Shown piece by piece: positions 1 through 11,800 of a stretch of 64,000 nt of DNA (position 1 is its first letter; every line of letters starts with the position of its first letter). The DNA is from Dillenia suffruticosa (lineage: Eukaryota; Streptophyta; Magnoliopsida; Dilleniales; Dilleniaceae), in contig JAVTVX010000009.1 of NCBI GenBank assembly GCA_033439265.1, positions 10,877,109-10,941,108 of the forward strand, written 5' to 3'. The notes below the pieces were generated by a model. The model was not told the DNA's origin and ran no database searches. It worked only from the letters and a program-made list of their open reading frames with translations. The translations under genes were made by a program, and so were the position numbers.

Positions 1-2330
1 AAATGAGAAGCAAGTGGAGAAATAACCACTTTAGCCTTGTCCTTGTTGAACCACTTTAGAATCTTCTTAATGTACTTTTCTTGTGACAAATATAACCTTT
101 TTGCACTTTTGTCCCTACTAACCCTTATGCCAAGAATTTGACTTGCTAGCCCCAAGTCTTTCATAGCAAAAGACTTGCTTAACTCTTTTTTCAACTCTTT
201 AATTCTAGAGACATTACTGTCAACAAGTAAAATATCATCCACATAAATCAATAAAATGATAAAATCATCATGAGAGAATTTCTGAACAAATACGTAATGG
301 GCAGTAATAATTTTCTAGTAGTCTTTTTCCCGATAATTGATTCAAACTTCTTGTACCATTGCCAAGGTGCTTGCTTCAAGGCATAAAGAGTTTTCTTTTA
401 AGTTTACACACATATTTCTCCTTGCCTTTCACTTGAATCCTTCAAGTTGCTCCATATAGATTTCTTTCTTTTTTTTTCAAGATTACCATGAAGAAATATT
501 GTTTTCACATCCATTTGCCCAACCTTCAAATCAAGACAAGCAGTAAGCCAAGAACAACTCAAATGGATGACATTTTCACAACCGGAGCAAATATCTCTTC
601 AAAGCCTACTCCTTTTTTTTTGAGTAAATCCTTTCATAACCAATCTAGACTTGTGTCTTGGATGTGAACTATTCTCTTTTTGCTTGATCTTGTATGCCCA
701 CTTGTTTTTTTAGAACTCTTTGGCCCTTAGGAAACTTCATTGGCTCAAATGTACGATTCTCATGTAAAAAATCATTTTCTTCTTGCATGGCTTTCTCAAA
801 CTCTTCCTTTGCTCATATTCCGTACCAGGTTCTCCGGCGTACTAACATCATGTACTCATCCACAGGGTGCTTTCTTGATGGTTATTTGTTTCTAGGAGAC
901 ATTCTTAGTGAAATTACTGATTCAATTTCTAGAACCTATGACTGAACTTTAGCTCCCTCAACATGTTCTAAAGCATCTACATCACCAACGTCTTGCTGGT
1001 TATTCTGAACTTTATTTTTCAATTACAACTGTCTAGTAACCAAAGACACTAAATCTAAGTCAATCAAGGGTTCTTGATACTGTAATACTGTCTTCTATAC
1101 CTTGTTAATGTCTTCAATAGTTTGATGCTCCACAAAATTTGATATCTCTGCTTCTTAGAAACTTCTTGATAGGATCATACAATCTATAGGCAAACTCATC
1201 TTATCTCTATCTCAAGAACACACATTGTTGTGTCTTGATGTCAAGTTTAGACTTTTCATAACATGGTATATGTATAAAGGCTTTGCAACCAAATATATGA
1301 AGGTTATCATAAGTGATATCCTTGCCTGACTATATCCAATTTGGCATATCACCACACAAAGGAATATAAGGTGAGAGATTAATAATATGAACAACAATAT
1401 TTAAAGCCTTACCTAATAATGTTTTTGGTAACATTGTATGTGAGAGTAAGCTTTTCACTCTCTCCACCAATGTCTTGTTCATCCTCTCTTCCAACCGTTC
1501 AACCATGGAGTCTTCGGAGGAGTTTTTTGGTTCTAATACCTTGATGCTTGTAGTACTTATCAAATGGACCAATATACTCACCACCATTGTTTGTTACATA
1601 TATTTCAACTTCTTTTGTGTCTCTTTCTCAACAGAACCTTGAAACTACTTGACAACATCTAACTTGATTCTTGGATCTCAAAAGATAAACCAACAATTTT
1701 CTTCAACAATCATCACTAAAAGTAACAAAGTATATTGCACCACCATGAGTCATCATCTTCATAAGGCAACATAAATTTGGATGCACCATTCAAGTATTTT
1801 TTATTTTCTAGAAGGCTGATGATGACCTTTAAAATTTACTGTACTTTGCTTTCCTGCTAAACAATATTCACACCTATTCATATATGCACTTCTCAAACTA
1901 GAGAGAAGATTTTTCTTTGTCAGTTTGGTCATAACTTTCTCACTCATATGATTATGCCTTTTATGTCACAAGTCAGAGACATACCTTACACCTCTAAGCA
2001 CCAACCATGTGCTGCTATTGGTTTCCAGACAAATGTCTCAAATGCCAACTGTCTTTGCACAACCATTATTCCCCATCTTTATAATCCCAAGGTCATATGG
2101 TGTAAACATTGTGAAAAACTCCTCATGAGAAGTAGCACAGATGATAACACCACGATCAATAATCTTGCTAGACTCATGGCATGTAACATTGGTTGTTATC
2201 TTATTTTTACTAACAAAGAAAAGATTTTCAACCGTAACTGTAATTCTTTTTTCCTTTTCAAACTTGTTACTGTCGTTTTTTTTCTCATTCCTCTTTTTCT
2301 TTGTTTTCTTTCTTAAGCTTCCAATAGTTT

Positions 2331-2332
<2 letters not shown>
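1..2332 (-). pseudogene. copia pol remnant (protease, integrase, RT)
   Basis: In minus-strand order the protein resembles copia Pol. A protease/pre-integrase stretch (about 2320-2040) includes EEFFTMFTPYDLGIIKMGN. The pre-integrase zinc region (about 1990-1860) has CEYCLAGK. The integrase C-terminal part of the core (1587-1330) has ERMNKTLVERVKSLLSHTML. RT (about 1000-1) has VCKLKKTLYALKQAPWQWY and YVDD. Several frameshifts and in-frame stops separate these blocks, so no functional protein is predicted. The YVDD box and the gag type support copia. The clade is not certain, though the layout resembles the RT-rich elements common in eudicots. Confidence 0.85.

Positions 2333-2333
<1 letters not shown>

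Positions 2334-2366
<33 letters not shown>
2334..2366. repeat. (TA)n microsatellite, left of plastid insert
   Basis: A pure TA dinucleotide run of about 33 bases lies exactly where homology to copia gag/protease stops. A similar run lies on the other side of the plastid-derived segment, at 2730-2764. Confidence 0.95.
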
Positions 2367-2371
<5 letters not shown>

Positions 2372-2422
2372 TTTATATCTTTAGCATGACCACTTGATGA
2401 AATATGGAGAGAAGTAGGGTAA

Positions 2423-2545
2423 ATGGCCGATACTACTGGAATGATTCCTCTTTGGCTAATAGGTACTGTAATTGGCATTCTTATGATCAGTTTAATAGGT
2501 ATTTTCTTATGTGGTTCATATTCCAGATTGGGTTCATCTGTATAG
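2423..2545 (+). pseudogene. psbJ: psbJ-like plastid gene copy (photosystem II subunit J)
   Basis: In plastids psbJ encodes a 40-residue single-span thylakoid protein needed for photosystem II assembly. This frame is also exactly 40 codons plus a TAG stop. It begins [15 protein letters not shown], has one hydrophobic span (about residues 9-31) and ends [10 protein letters not shown]. Compared with the conserved plastid sequence as I remember it (MADTTGRIPLW near the start, YGSYSGLGSSL at the end), it has about nine substitutions, including Arg7 to Met and a Gly to Arg near the C-terminus, but no frameshift. It sits inside a nuclear retrotransposon with no plastid neighbours, so it is a transferred copy. 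Expression of a functional protein is unlikely. Confidence 0.9.
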
Positions 2546-2580
2546 TAATCACATTAACTGAATTGTAAATAGGAAAGCAC

Positions 2581-2642
2581 AAAAACTCAACGCGGCCTGC
2601 CTCTTGGATCGAATAATCGGGGGTAGGCCACGTTGAGTTTTT
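2581..2642 (+). terminator. Stem-loop, plastid psbJ 3' inverted repeat
   Basis: The arms are 2581-2601 and 2622-2642. They pair over about 21 bases with two G-T or transition differences: AAACTCAACGCGGCCTGCC against the reverse complement of GGTAGGCCACGTTGAGTTT. The loop is about 20 bases. Plastid mRNA 3' ends are set by such stem-loops, and this one is 36 bases after the psbJ stop. It is kept as sequence only; no plastid-type transcription is expected here. Confidence 0.8.
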
Positions 2643-2727
2643 AATAATTACAATATTTTATTTGTATAACGAAATGAAAGATCCTTATTATTTATTTATT
2701 TATTATTACGATATTTCAAAAAATTAC

Positions 2728-2729
<2 letters not shown>

Positions 2730-2764
<35 letters not shown>
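2730..2764. repeat. (AT)n microsatellite, right of plastid insert
   Basis: A pure AT run of about 35 bases. Immediately to its right, on the minus strand, the copia zinc knuckle begins (CHHCGKKG), so this is the junction between retrotransposon and inserted DNA. Confidence 0.95.
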
Positions 2765-2769
<5 letters not shown>

Positions 2770-3415
2770 TTTGCCACAATGATGACACTCCAAATTAGCA
2801 TATCTGTCTTTAGATTTGTTTATACTCTGGCCTCTATATGAATGGCTTCTACTTTTGCTTCTCCCCTACTTTCGATAACATGAATTTCTTCCTTGGAAGA
2901 GTTAACTTGTGCATTTCTTCTAGTCTTTTCATTTAGAGTTGAAGATGCATCCAATTCCATCCTCACTAGTAAAGTCTTGAATGTAACAATGAGCTAAAAA
3001 GTAACAGTCATTGCATTTCGTCTTCAATTGTAATGTCCATAGTAATCAACTTGTTTACAATGTCTTTAAATTCATTTTAATGATCTGCCATAGGAGCAAG
3101 CTGCTTGATCAAAAACAATTTATTGCTCCCAATAGAATTACCATATAGCTTCTCAAGTGTTTCCCTCATAGTACCTGCATGTGTCATTCCTGAAATATGG
3201 TTGAAAACATTACCATCAACCCATTGTTTAATGATAGCACATACTTGACGGTGGAATCCATTGAGTTTCAGTTTTATTTTCAGGTCTTGTAATAGAATAT
3301 GATGAAAATGTTGTTCTTTAACAACTAACATATCTTCCATATTTTCTATCCATATATGATAACTTGCACTATTTAAAAACACCATTCTACTTTCATTATT
3401 TTCATCCATTCTTAC
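2765..3415 (-). pseudogene. copia gag remnant
   Basis: The frame 3409-3077 encodes the start of a UBN2-type copia Gag (MDENNESRMVFLNSASYHIW, then MEDMLVVKEQHF). Gag packages the element RNA into virus-like particles. Frameshifted continuation on the minus strand reaches a zinc knuckle start, CHHCGKKG, at about 2765-2790. There it is cut by the (AT)n-plastid-(TA)n insert, so the last His and Cys ligands are lost or displaced. The start lies about 50 bases after the primer-binding site, as expected for copia. Confidence 0.8.
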
Positions 3416-3461
3416 ATCACAATATAAACCACAGCTTTAATACCACATCATTGGGAAAAAA

Positions 3462-3473
3462 GCTTTGATACCA
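3462..3473 (-). other. Primer-binding site (tRNA-Met type) of copia A
   Basis: On the minus strand this reads TGGTATCAAAGC, one base from the standard initiator tRNA-Met primer site TGGTATCAGAGC. A second, more diverged copy (TGGTATTAAAGC) lies at 3434-3445. Confidence 0.75.
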
Positions 3474-3795
3474 CTGTATTAGGCAAAGGTAGACAACAAG
3501 TCCAATATCAATTGCTGTATAATTTATTCAAATCATCTACCTTTAGACCTTCGGAGCTCCTTCACATGGACTTATTTAGTTCAACTAGAACTCAAAATCT
3601 AGGTAGAAAACACTATAGTTTTGTAATTATAGTTGACTATTCTAGATATATTTGGGTGATATTCTTGACAAAGAAGGAAGAAGCTAGCAATTTATTCATC
3701 AAGTTTTGTAAAAAGATACAAAATGAAAAATAATGTCATGTTTTGAAAATTAGAAGTGATCATGTTAAAGAATTTGAAAATAGAACCACATAAGA

Positions 3796-4016
3796 AAATG
3801 GTTAGAAATATATTGTGTAAATATAGTTTACCAACAAAATGGAGTTATAAAGAGAAAAAATAGAAAACATTCTTAGGCCGAAATGGCTAGAAACCTAAGA
3901 TGGCTAGAAAACATTTTCAGTACTTAGAACTCCACAACAAAATGGAGTTATAAAGAGAAAAAAATAGAAAACTAGAGGAGATGGCTAGAAATATATTGTG
4001 TGAATATAGTTTACCA
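3796..4016 (+). repeat. Scrambled duplication inside copia B integrase
   Basis: A 35-base block ATGGYTAGAAATATATTGTG... occurs at 3798-3832 and again at 3981-4015. A second block, AACAAAATGGAGTTATAAAG..., occurs at about 3833-3868 and again at 3937-3972. The offsets differ (about 183 and 104 bases), so this is a rearranged local duplication. It covers the integrase catalytic region and would by itself destroy the domain. Confidence 0.8.
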
Positions 4017-4275
4017 AAACATTCATAGGCCGAAACCATTAATACAGGTTCCTACATATTGAATATGGCTTCTATAAGGCCATTCTCAACAAAACTTATT
4101 ATGAGTTGTCCAAGGTCAAGAAACCTAAGATTAACTATTTCTATGTCTTTGGATATAAATACTTCATTCATAACAATGGTAAGGATAATGGAAATTTGAT
4201 GCAAAAAGGGATGAAAGAATTTTTCTAAAATATTCGACTACTAGTAGAGCCCAGAAAGTATACAATAAAAGAACT

Positions 4276-4605
4276 ATGATGGTTGAAAAATCAATTCGTG
4301 TTGAATTTGATGAATATGATGATCCTAAGAAAGATACAATGGATAAAGAAGATAATGAAACAAATTTGAATGAAAATCTAAATGAAACAAATTTGAATGA
4401 AAATCTAACTCAAAAGATAGAACATCAAGAAAATTTAGAGGAAACTAAGGAAGAAAATAATCCTAAGGATGAGGAAGAAGTGCAAGAAGATGAATCATCC
4501 TACACTAAAGAAGAACCTAGATATCATAGTCTAAGAAAGAGTGTAAATATAGAAAATGTGATTGGAGACCTAGGAAAAGGAGTTAGGACTAGATGTACAC
4601 TATAA
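4276..4605 (+). pseudogene. Acidic linker of copia B pol (integrase to RT)
   Basis: An open stretch of 109 codons, rich in Glu, Asp and Asn, with an internal repeat (ETNLNENL twice in a row). It ends in SYTKEEPRYHSLRKSVNIENVIGD, in the place where SIRE-type Pol has a variable acidic linker before the conserved start of RT. It is part of the pol relic, not a separate gene. Confidence 0.65.
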
Positions 4606-5903
4606 AAACAATGTGAATTTGTTGATTTATCTCTTAAGTGGAACCAAAGAATATTGATGAAGCTTTTGATGATGAAAATTAGATATTGGCTATGAAAGAA
4701 GAGTTAAATCAATTTACAACAAATGATATATGAGAGTTAGTTGCTAAACCTAAAGATCAATCAGTTATAGGCATTAAATGGATGTTTAGGAACAAATTGG
4801 ATGAACATAGCACAATTACTAGGAATAAAGCAAGACTAGTAGCTCAAGAGTATAGTCAAGAAGAATGAGTAGATTATGAAAAGACTTATGCCTCGGTGAT
4901 TGGATTAGAAGCCATTGAGATACTTTTAACTTTTGCTTGCTTTTTGAATTTGAAGTTATATCAAATGAATATGAAAAGTGCCTTCTTAGATGGAATCATA
5001 AATGAGTTGGTTTATATAAAACAACCTCTCAGATTTGAAGACCTAAAATTTCCTAATCATGTGTGCCAATTGAATAAAACTTTATGTGGTCTAAAACAAA
5101 CTCCAAGAGTTTGGTATGAAAGACTTAGCACATTCGTAATTTAACATAATTTTGAAAGAGAAAAGATTGATACAAACTTATTCATCAAGAGAGAAGACAA
5201 AGAAATTTTAATAGTCCAAATCTATATGGATGACATAGTGTTTGAAGCAATTGAAGAGAAACTTTGCTAAGGATGTGTTAAATCTATGATGTTGAATTTG
5301 AAATAAGTATGATGGTAGAGTTGAACTATTTTTTAGACCTGCAAATCAAACAAACAACAAAAAGAATATTTATTAATCAATCTAAATTCATAAAGAAATT
5401 GATCAAGAAACTTAGATTTAGTGAACCAAGAGTTATGCTACTCCTATGAGCACCTCAATTAAGTTAGACAAACATGAAAAAGGAAAAAAAGTATATCAAA
5501 AGTTATATAGAAGTGTGATTGGTTTTTTACTATACTTGACTGTATTTAGATCAGATATTTTATATAATACATGTTTATGTATTAGATACCAATCTAATCC
5601 CAAAAAGTTACATTTAGCTGCAGTCAAGAGAATTTTGAGATTCTTGAAGGACACATGTAATCTAAGATTATGGTATGATGAGAATTCATTATTTGATTTA
5701 CATGGATATTTAGATGCAGACTAGATAGAGAGAATACAAGTGACACTTATCAATTTTTTGAAAGTTGGCTAATATCATAGTCTTCTAAAAAATAAAATGG
5801 TGCCGCTACCTAAATCACAAAAGCAAAATATGTGGCTGCAAGTAATGTTGTGCTCAAATTCTATGAATCAAACACTAGCTTAAAGATTATGGTTTAAATC
5901 TAG

Positions 5904-5906
5904 ATA
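5904..5906. repeat. CACTA target-site duplication, left copy (ATA)
   Basis: ATA lies immediately before CACTACAAG. The same ATA follows the right end at 19531-19533. CACTA elements make 3-bp duplications. Confidence 0.9.
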
Positions 5907-6260
5907 CACTACAAGAATAGCGGTCATCAGTGATAGAAAATTAGTGACGGATGGCTAACGGATTAACGTTAGACGTGATGAAAATTGAGTTCATGAGTTA
6001 CCGACGGATCAGTAATGGATTTAGCTATAGAATTAGCGAGGGAATGTATCTGTCGGTAATTTTGTCGGTAATAGTGGCGCCAACACTTATTCTTATTCCG
6101 TGATAAGTTTTTATAACAGAATTGTGATGAATTAGCGAGGGAATTGGAGACAAATTAGAATCCGTCGGTATTCCGTCGCAAGTTGAATATGTCGTGTTCA
6201 TTAACGACGGATTACCGATAAAATTTAGCAACTGATTTTTTCCATCTGTAATCCGTCAGT
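5907..6260 (+). repeat. CACTA left terminal inverted repeat and subterminal motifs
   Basis: The terminal repeat (5907-5933) is followed by many copies of GACGGATTA, ATTAGCGAGGGAAT, TGTCGGTAAT and their reverse complements, in both orientations. In the En/Spm family, subterminal repeats of this kind bind the TNPA-like protein and bring the ends together. The density falls off sharply after about 6260. Confidence 0.85.
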
Positions 6261-8819
6261 AAAAAAAATAATACCTAATTTCCCCAATTCACGTGTTAGT
6301 TCTTCATTCGTGTCTCTATCTCTGTCTCTCTCTCTGTCTCCCATCCTTCATTGTGATGTTATCGTTTGCATCCGTTCGTCGCTAACACTGGTGAATATGA
6401 AGACCCACTCGCCATTGCTCTCAATCGTCCCTTCAGGTTCATCTCCCTAACTCTGTCCCTGTCTTTGTTAGATTAGGGTTTATTCACAGAAGAGTGTCAT
6501 GTTTCTTCTGCACCCACGGTTATAATCTCCAAATTCCCATTATCTGTTCTGCACTTGGCTGAATTTGTTCGCAAGCTCTTGGACTTTGAACATCCACCTT
6601 CAACCTTACTGCTAAGAAATGTTCCGTAAGCATTGTAGTGATTGCAGTAATTTTTAAGGTGCATTATTAAGTATTACACCTGCAACAAGGATGTCTTAAA
6701 TCGATTATATCCTACTTTTGTTATTTCATAATCAATATGGTGAAGAACAAAGCTTGGCCAAAGGCCTTTTGTTTTGTCATTAACGACACAAATATAATAC
6801 AATTTTAAAACAATTTATTTCTATTGCTTTCATTTCTATTCTTTGATTTCATATTACTTTTATAATACAATTTAAAAATTCGATAATTTTAAAACTTTGA
6901 TTCTTTAGATAACTTGTCTATCTGATGCTCGTTTATCACCCTCTATATAGGGTTCAATCATTGCTAGAAGTTTGACATTTTAATTCATTATCTAGAATGA
7001 ATTATGATTTACGTTGACCTTTGAATTTTAACTTTGTTTTCAAGATAAGTTATGATATTTGACTCGATTTTCAAATTGGCCTACAATATATGATTTTGTT
7101 CTTTAACTGATCTTTAATTCAGTTTTGATCTTTGATTTACATCCAGGTTGAAATCATTTAAGCATATAGTATTTCGATAAGAAAAGTTTTTCATTTTGGA
7201 TATTTGAATCAACTATTGTTCATTTTTTATCTACCATGGTTTGATTTACTTTGATATGATGTTTGTTTTGGCATTTTGAATTAATTCGATCTGAATAACG
7301 ATTCATGGACTTTATTATCACTCCTACAGTTTCATGTTGTGGTAATAAGTTATAATTTTATTAGTGCTTCTTTCTTTCTTAATATCAACTGTGCTCTCGT
7401 GATTCATTCATTTCTTTCTTGCTTCTTTGTCCCCAAAGAGATCAAAATGTTGTGTATCCAGGGATGGACCCTAAGAAGATGTATTAATGGCCATGGTCTG
7501 AAAATAAAATATATGCATATATTTATGTTTTAGTTGTCAGCCACATTTGTTTTAGGAACAATATTGTCAGACATTAAATTGATTATAATTTCCACCGGTA
7601 TGATATTAAATGCAATTTAATTGATATCATGTATTGTAGGTTGAGCTTCTCCGTAGATTAGCAATACTTATATTACAAGCACATTTGATTTGTTAGTCAC
7701 TGGAACTGCTACCCAACCTCTCTTGAGTTCAGTGAAAGACATTGATTATTCTGAAATAAAGGTAAATCCTATCTTTCCAATTGTCAGAATATAGTTTATG
7801 GTTGGTAGAATTATAAAATGAGCTATCTGTTTCGAGAGGTCAAACAAATGACTGTGGTTGCATGCATAATGGACTTTATTTGATCTTTTTTGTTCCTGTT
7901 TCCAATGGTCAAGTACAAATTAGTGTCATTTGCATACGGTATTAGTCAACCTCTCGTGTATTTAAAGAAACATTTATTGTTTCTTTGGAATGGAACATAT
8001 TAGTGGAAACTAGATGTCCTTGGAGTCTATATATTACTTGATTGCTTGTTTGTTCTCTGCTCATTGACTGGGATGCATCCAATGACTTCTCTCTTTTTAC
8101 TCTTTTTAAATTAATAAGAAAATTTATTATAGATGTATGACGGGATTGGATGAAATGGTGCTGTATTGATGGCAAATTTATCATTAAAATAATCCAAACA
8201 ATTATTTACTAAGTCTTTTGTAAGACATGTTACCAAAACCTTTTAGGGAGGTGAAGTACTTACAACTTTTGAACAATGTTCAAACCAATTCTGTTTAGGG
8301 CCATTTGCAATAGAAATGAATAGTAGACAGACCTTGTTTGTTCTTATTTTGATGTGGTTCCTTTTTTTTGTTGCCTTCATTTTCTCATTTTGAACACTGG
8401 AAATATACCTAATATAATCCATTGTAGTTGAATTATGAAATCGCTTAAGTGCAATTAATGGATAGTTTTAAATGTACTACAACATGCTTCAAATTCTATG
8501 ACACCGTAAGTAGAAATCAATAGCTTTCTTACTTAAGATTAATCATCACCGAATGTGGTTTCTCCTGTTAAAGCAATATTATGACCTCATCAAGTATTCC
8601 TAGTAGATACTTTGATCAACATGATATATATAAGGTATGACATATGTCATACCCTTTCCTTTGACATGTAAGGTATAATGGTTGTTCTGTTAGGGTTGTG
8701 CCTTATCTCCTACTCATTGTTCTCCTCCTAGGGCTACTACTTTTCTTCTTCCTTCTTCATGTAAAAGGGTTTTCTTATACATATTTGACTTGTTGAATAG
8801 TTTGTACTTCGAAATAGGG
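6261..8819 (+). other. CACTA 5' leader, no recognisable coding
   Basis: About 2.5 kb lies between the subterminal repeats and the first transposase homology. It starts with a pyrimidine-rich, promoter- or leader-like stretch at 6300-6350 (TCTCTATCTCTGTCTCTCTC) and then becomes AT-rich. I see no frame with family resemblance. A 5' untranslated region and first intron of the transposase gene is the likeliest content. Confidence 0.5.
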
Positions 8820-11800
8820 TCCATTAATCGTAGTTGGATATATCGTCGCTTAACTAATGGTACTTGACAGATGAATTTGTTGATGGCGTTAATGACTTCT
8901 TGAATTTTGTATGTTTGCAACATAAGTTAATGGATGGATTTAAGATTAGATGTCCTTGCTATAAATGTCGCAACTATAAATTTTGTAGTCGAGATGATGT
9001 AGCACTGCACTTAGTCTCAAGAGAGTTTGTTAATGGTTACATGACAGTTACGGAGAAAATAGAAATAGAGAATCAAATGAAGGAGAATCATCTACCCGTA
9101 CAGAGGATGTTGATGCTTCATATAGATCCATGGTTATGGATGCCTTTGGCAGTCAATTTGATTGGAATAGCAATTATGATAACATTAATGCCGACTTAGT
9201 TGAGCCACCTAATCCAGATACGACACTGTTTTATGAGTTGCTTGAAAAAGTTGAAGAGCCTTTATGGGATCAATGTAAAATGCAGATAACGTTGTCAGTT
9301 GTTTCATAATTGTTAAATTTAAATCAGAGTTCAACATGAGTGGGCGTGTTTTGATCGCATGAATGGGATTATATAAAGTATGTTACCCGAAGATTCAAAG
9401 TTGACAAACAATTTTTACAGAGCAAAGAAACTATTGAAAAAACTTAGGCTTGGATATGAGATTGATGGATGTGAAAATTATTGCATGTTATATTATCAAG
9501 AGAATCGATATAAGTCCAATTGTTTGGTATGTGATCATCCTCGATATAAATTCAGAAATGTTGGTACTAGTAGATGAAAGAAAGTGCCAAATAAGGTGTT
9601 ATGATATTTGTATCTAATACCAAGACTTCAAAAGCTTTACATGTCTAGAGCTACATTAGAGCACATAACATGGCATGCTAGCAATCAATGTATTGATGAG
9701 GATGTTGAGACCCACCCGGCCCATAGTAAAGCGTGGGATCATTTTGATTCTACTTATCCTTCGTTTGTCTCAGAATGTCAAAATATGCGTTTAGGGTTAT
9801 CACAAATGGATTTAACCCTTTTAGTCATACAACTATTCCTTACTCTTGTTGGACAGTCTTTATAACTTTATACAATTTGCCTCCTTCTATGTGTATGAAA
9901 TAACCATTCATTTTTCTTAGTTTGATTATCCCAGGCCCAAGAAATCCGAATAAGCATATTGATATATTTTTGAAATCTTTGATTGAAGAATTGATAATGT
10001 TATGGGCTAAATGTGTTAACACTTATGCTATTTCAAGGAAGTAAAACTTTCAAATGAGGGCGACACTTTTATGGATAATAAATGACTTCTCTACTTATGT
10101 GATGCTGTCTGGATATAGCATTCATAGAAAGTTAGTCTGCCCTTATAGCATGGATGACACAAAGTCTTTTGTTCTTTATAATGGTCGAAAAACTTTATTT
10201 TTTGTTTGTTATCGTCAATTTGTTCCTATTGATCATCCATATCGGAAGCAAAGGGATAAATTTCTGAGGGAAAAAATTGAGAATGATGAGTCTCCTCCTT
10301 GACTATCTGGGGAAGAGATATTTTATTGAGCTTCTTCTCTTCCTAATATTATGTGTGGCACAAGATGCGGTAAACAGATTATTCAAGAGTTTGGCATCAA
10401 ACACAATTGGATGAAAAGAAGTATATTTTGGGAGTTGGCTTATTAGAGTACGCTTCTTATTCACCATAACTTGGATATAATGCATATTGAGATAAATGTC
10501 TTAAAGAATGTTTTTAACACAGTTGTAGATGTTAAAGGAAAAACCAAGGACAACGTTAACTTGAGACTGGATTTGGGTTGTATTGCAAACGGCTTGAATT
10601 AGATTTGAAACAAATGAATATGAGGAATTGGAAGCCAAAGGTATCTTACACCTTAAATAAAGATCAAATATTAGATGTATGCCGTTGGGTTAAGAATTTG
10701 AAGTTTCCTGATGGATATACTTCGAACTTGGCTCGATGTGTCAACTTGGAGGATTGCAAATTTTATGGGATAAAGAGTCATGATTGTCACATCTTTATAC
10801 AGAGATTGATCCCTATTGCATTTGGAGACCTTGTGTCTAATACGGTTTGAGATGTTTCAACAGAACTGAGTCATTTCTTTAGAGATTTATGTGCGACTAA
10901 GTTGCATATAAATCATTTGGAGTTATTGGAGATACATATAGTTGAGACGCTATGCAAATTTGAGAAAATCTTTCCCCTATCATTCTTCGATACTATGGAA
11001 CATTTGCCTGTTTAGTAGGTTTATGAAGCCAAGGTGGGAGGACCTATTCAATACAGACGGATGTATCATTTGAGAGGTAATAACTTCAAACCCCCTTCAT
11101 TCTTTCATTATATAATCATTTTACAATTATAGTGAAATAATTTGTAGGTGTATCTTTCGATTGAAGAAGAAAGTATGAAATCGATCGTGTGTTGAAGGTT
11201 CCATATGTGAGGACTATATTATTGAGGAGATTTCAACATTTTCCTCCTTTTATTTTGAATCGCATGTTGAATCAAAGTTCACTCGAGCTCCCTGATATGA
11301 TGATGGAGGTGCTATTCAATGTATAGGGAGATTATCAATTTTTTCTCAATTTGGTCGAACAATTGGGGAATGTTATTGGAGATTTCTATCTAAATCAGAA
11401 TATAAGGCTGCAGTCATATATGTCTTGTTGAATTATATAGAACTCAATAAATTTATAGAGTAAGTATGTTGATTATAGTTTATTTTAGGCATCGATTGGA
11501 ATTTATAAGTGAATGACATTTTATATCATTGTTTTTATTAGGATATTTGATGTTGTTGTTAGGCAACAAAATTCCAACATGATGGATGAGCAACTAGAGA
11601 AAATACGTGAACATGAATTCGAAAGTTGGTTAAGGCACTTTGTATGTAAATCATTGTCTTTATATGTTTTGAGTTATTTGACACTATATCTTTATCATTA
11701 GTCCATCTAACTATATCGTATTCATTTATGTTGTTATTTATAGGTATCATATGAGAGAAATTCTGTTAATAAAAACATAAAGGATAGAACACAAGGGTCA

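Larger units (their letters stand above)
2385..2660 (+). other. Nuclear plastid DNA insert (NUPT) from the psbJ region
   Basis: This segment holds a near full-length psbJ reading frame (2423-2545), a purine-rich leader of the kind found just before plastid psbJ (GGAGAGAAGTAGGG), and, 36 bases after the stop, a strong inverted repeat like the 3' stem-loop that ends the plastid psbE-psbF-psbL-psbJ unit. It is in the plus orientation and lies inside the minus-strand copia element, bounded on both sides by (AT)n tracts. The outer limits are approximate. The stretch 2643-2729 may also be plastid spacer, but I could not confirm it. Confidence 0.85.
1..3473 (-). mobile_element. Ty1/copia retrotransposon A, truncated and decayed
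   Basis: Read on the minus strand, the order is gag (about 3410-2765), protease and pre-integrase (about 2330-1850), integrase (about 1850-1050) and reverse transcriptase (about 1000-1), which is copia order. The RT box IYVDDILL lies near 230-255. A primer-binding site lies at 3462-3473, so the 5' LTR should begin at 3474, but only a few bases fit before the opposite-strand copia element starts. The left side, with RNase H and the 3' LTR, is outside the window. Frameshifts and stops are scattered throughout, and plastid-derived DNA interrupts the gag/protease boundary. It is an old relic with no intact frame. Confidence 0.9.
3512..5906 (+). pseudogene. copia B pol, left part (integrase, RT, RNase H start)
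   Basis: Integrase begins with SELLHMDLFSSTRTQNLG and VDYSRYIWVIFL. In the third catalytic block the QQNGV stretch is followed by IKRK where active copia enzymes have a glutamate (VERK), so that residue is lost. The block is also locally duplicated. RT follows, with MKSAFLDGIINE, LCGLKQTPRVWYERL and the active-site YMDD at about 5224. RNase H starts with YRSVIGFLLYLT and continues to KYVAASNVV. Many stops and shifts are present. The reading breaks at 5906 in the middle of RNase H and resumes at 19531 after the CACTA element. Confidence 0.88.

Noticed and set aside
2141-2389. Plus-strand hydrophobic frame of 82 codons
   Set aside because: Antisense of the copia protease region and the (TA)n tract. 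The real hydrophobic peptide nearby is the psbJ copy at 2423.
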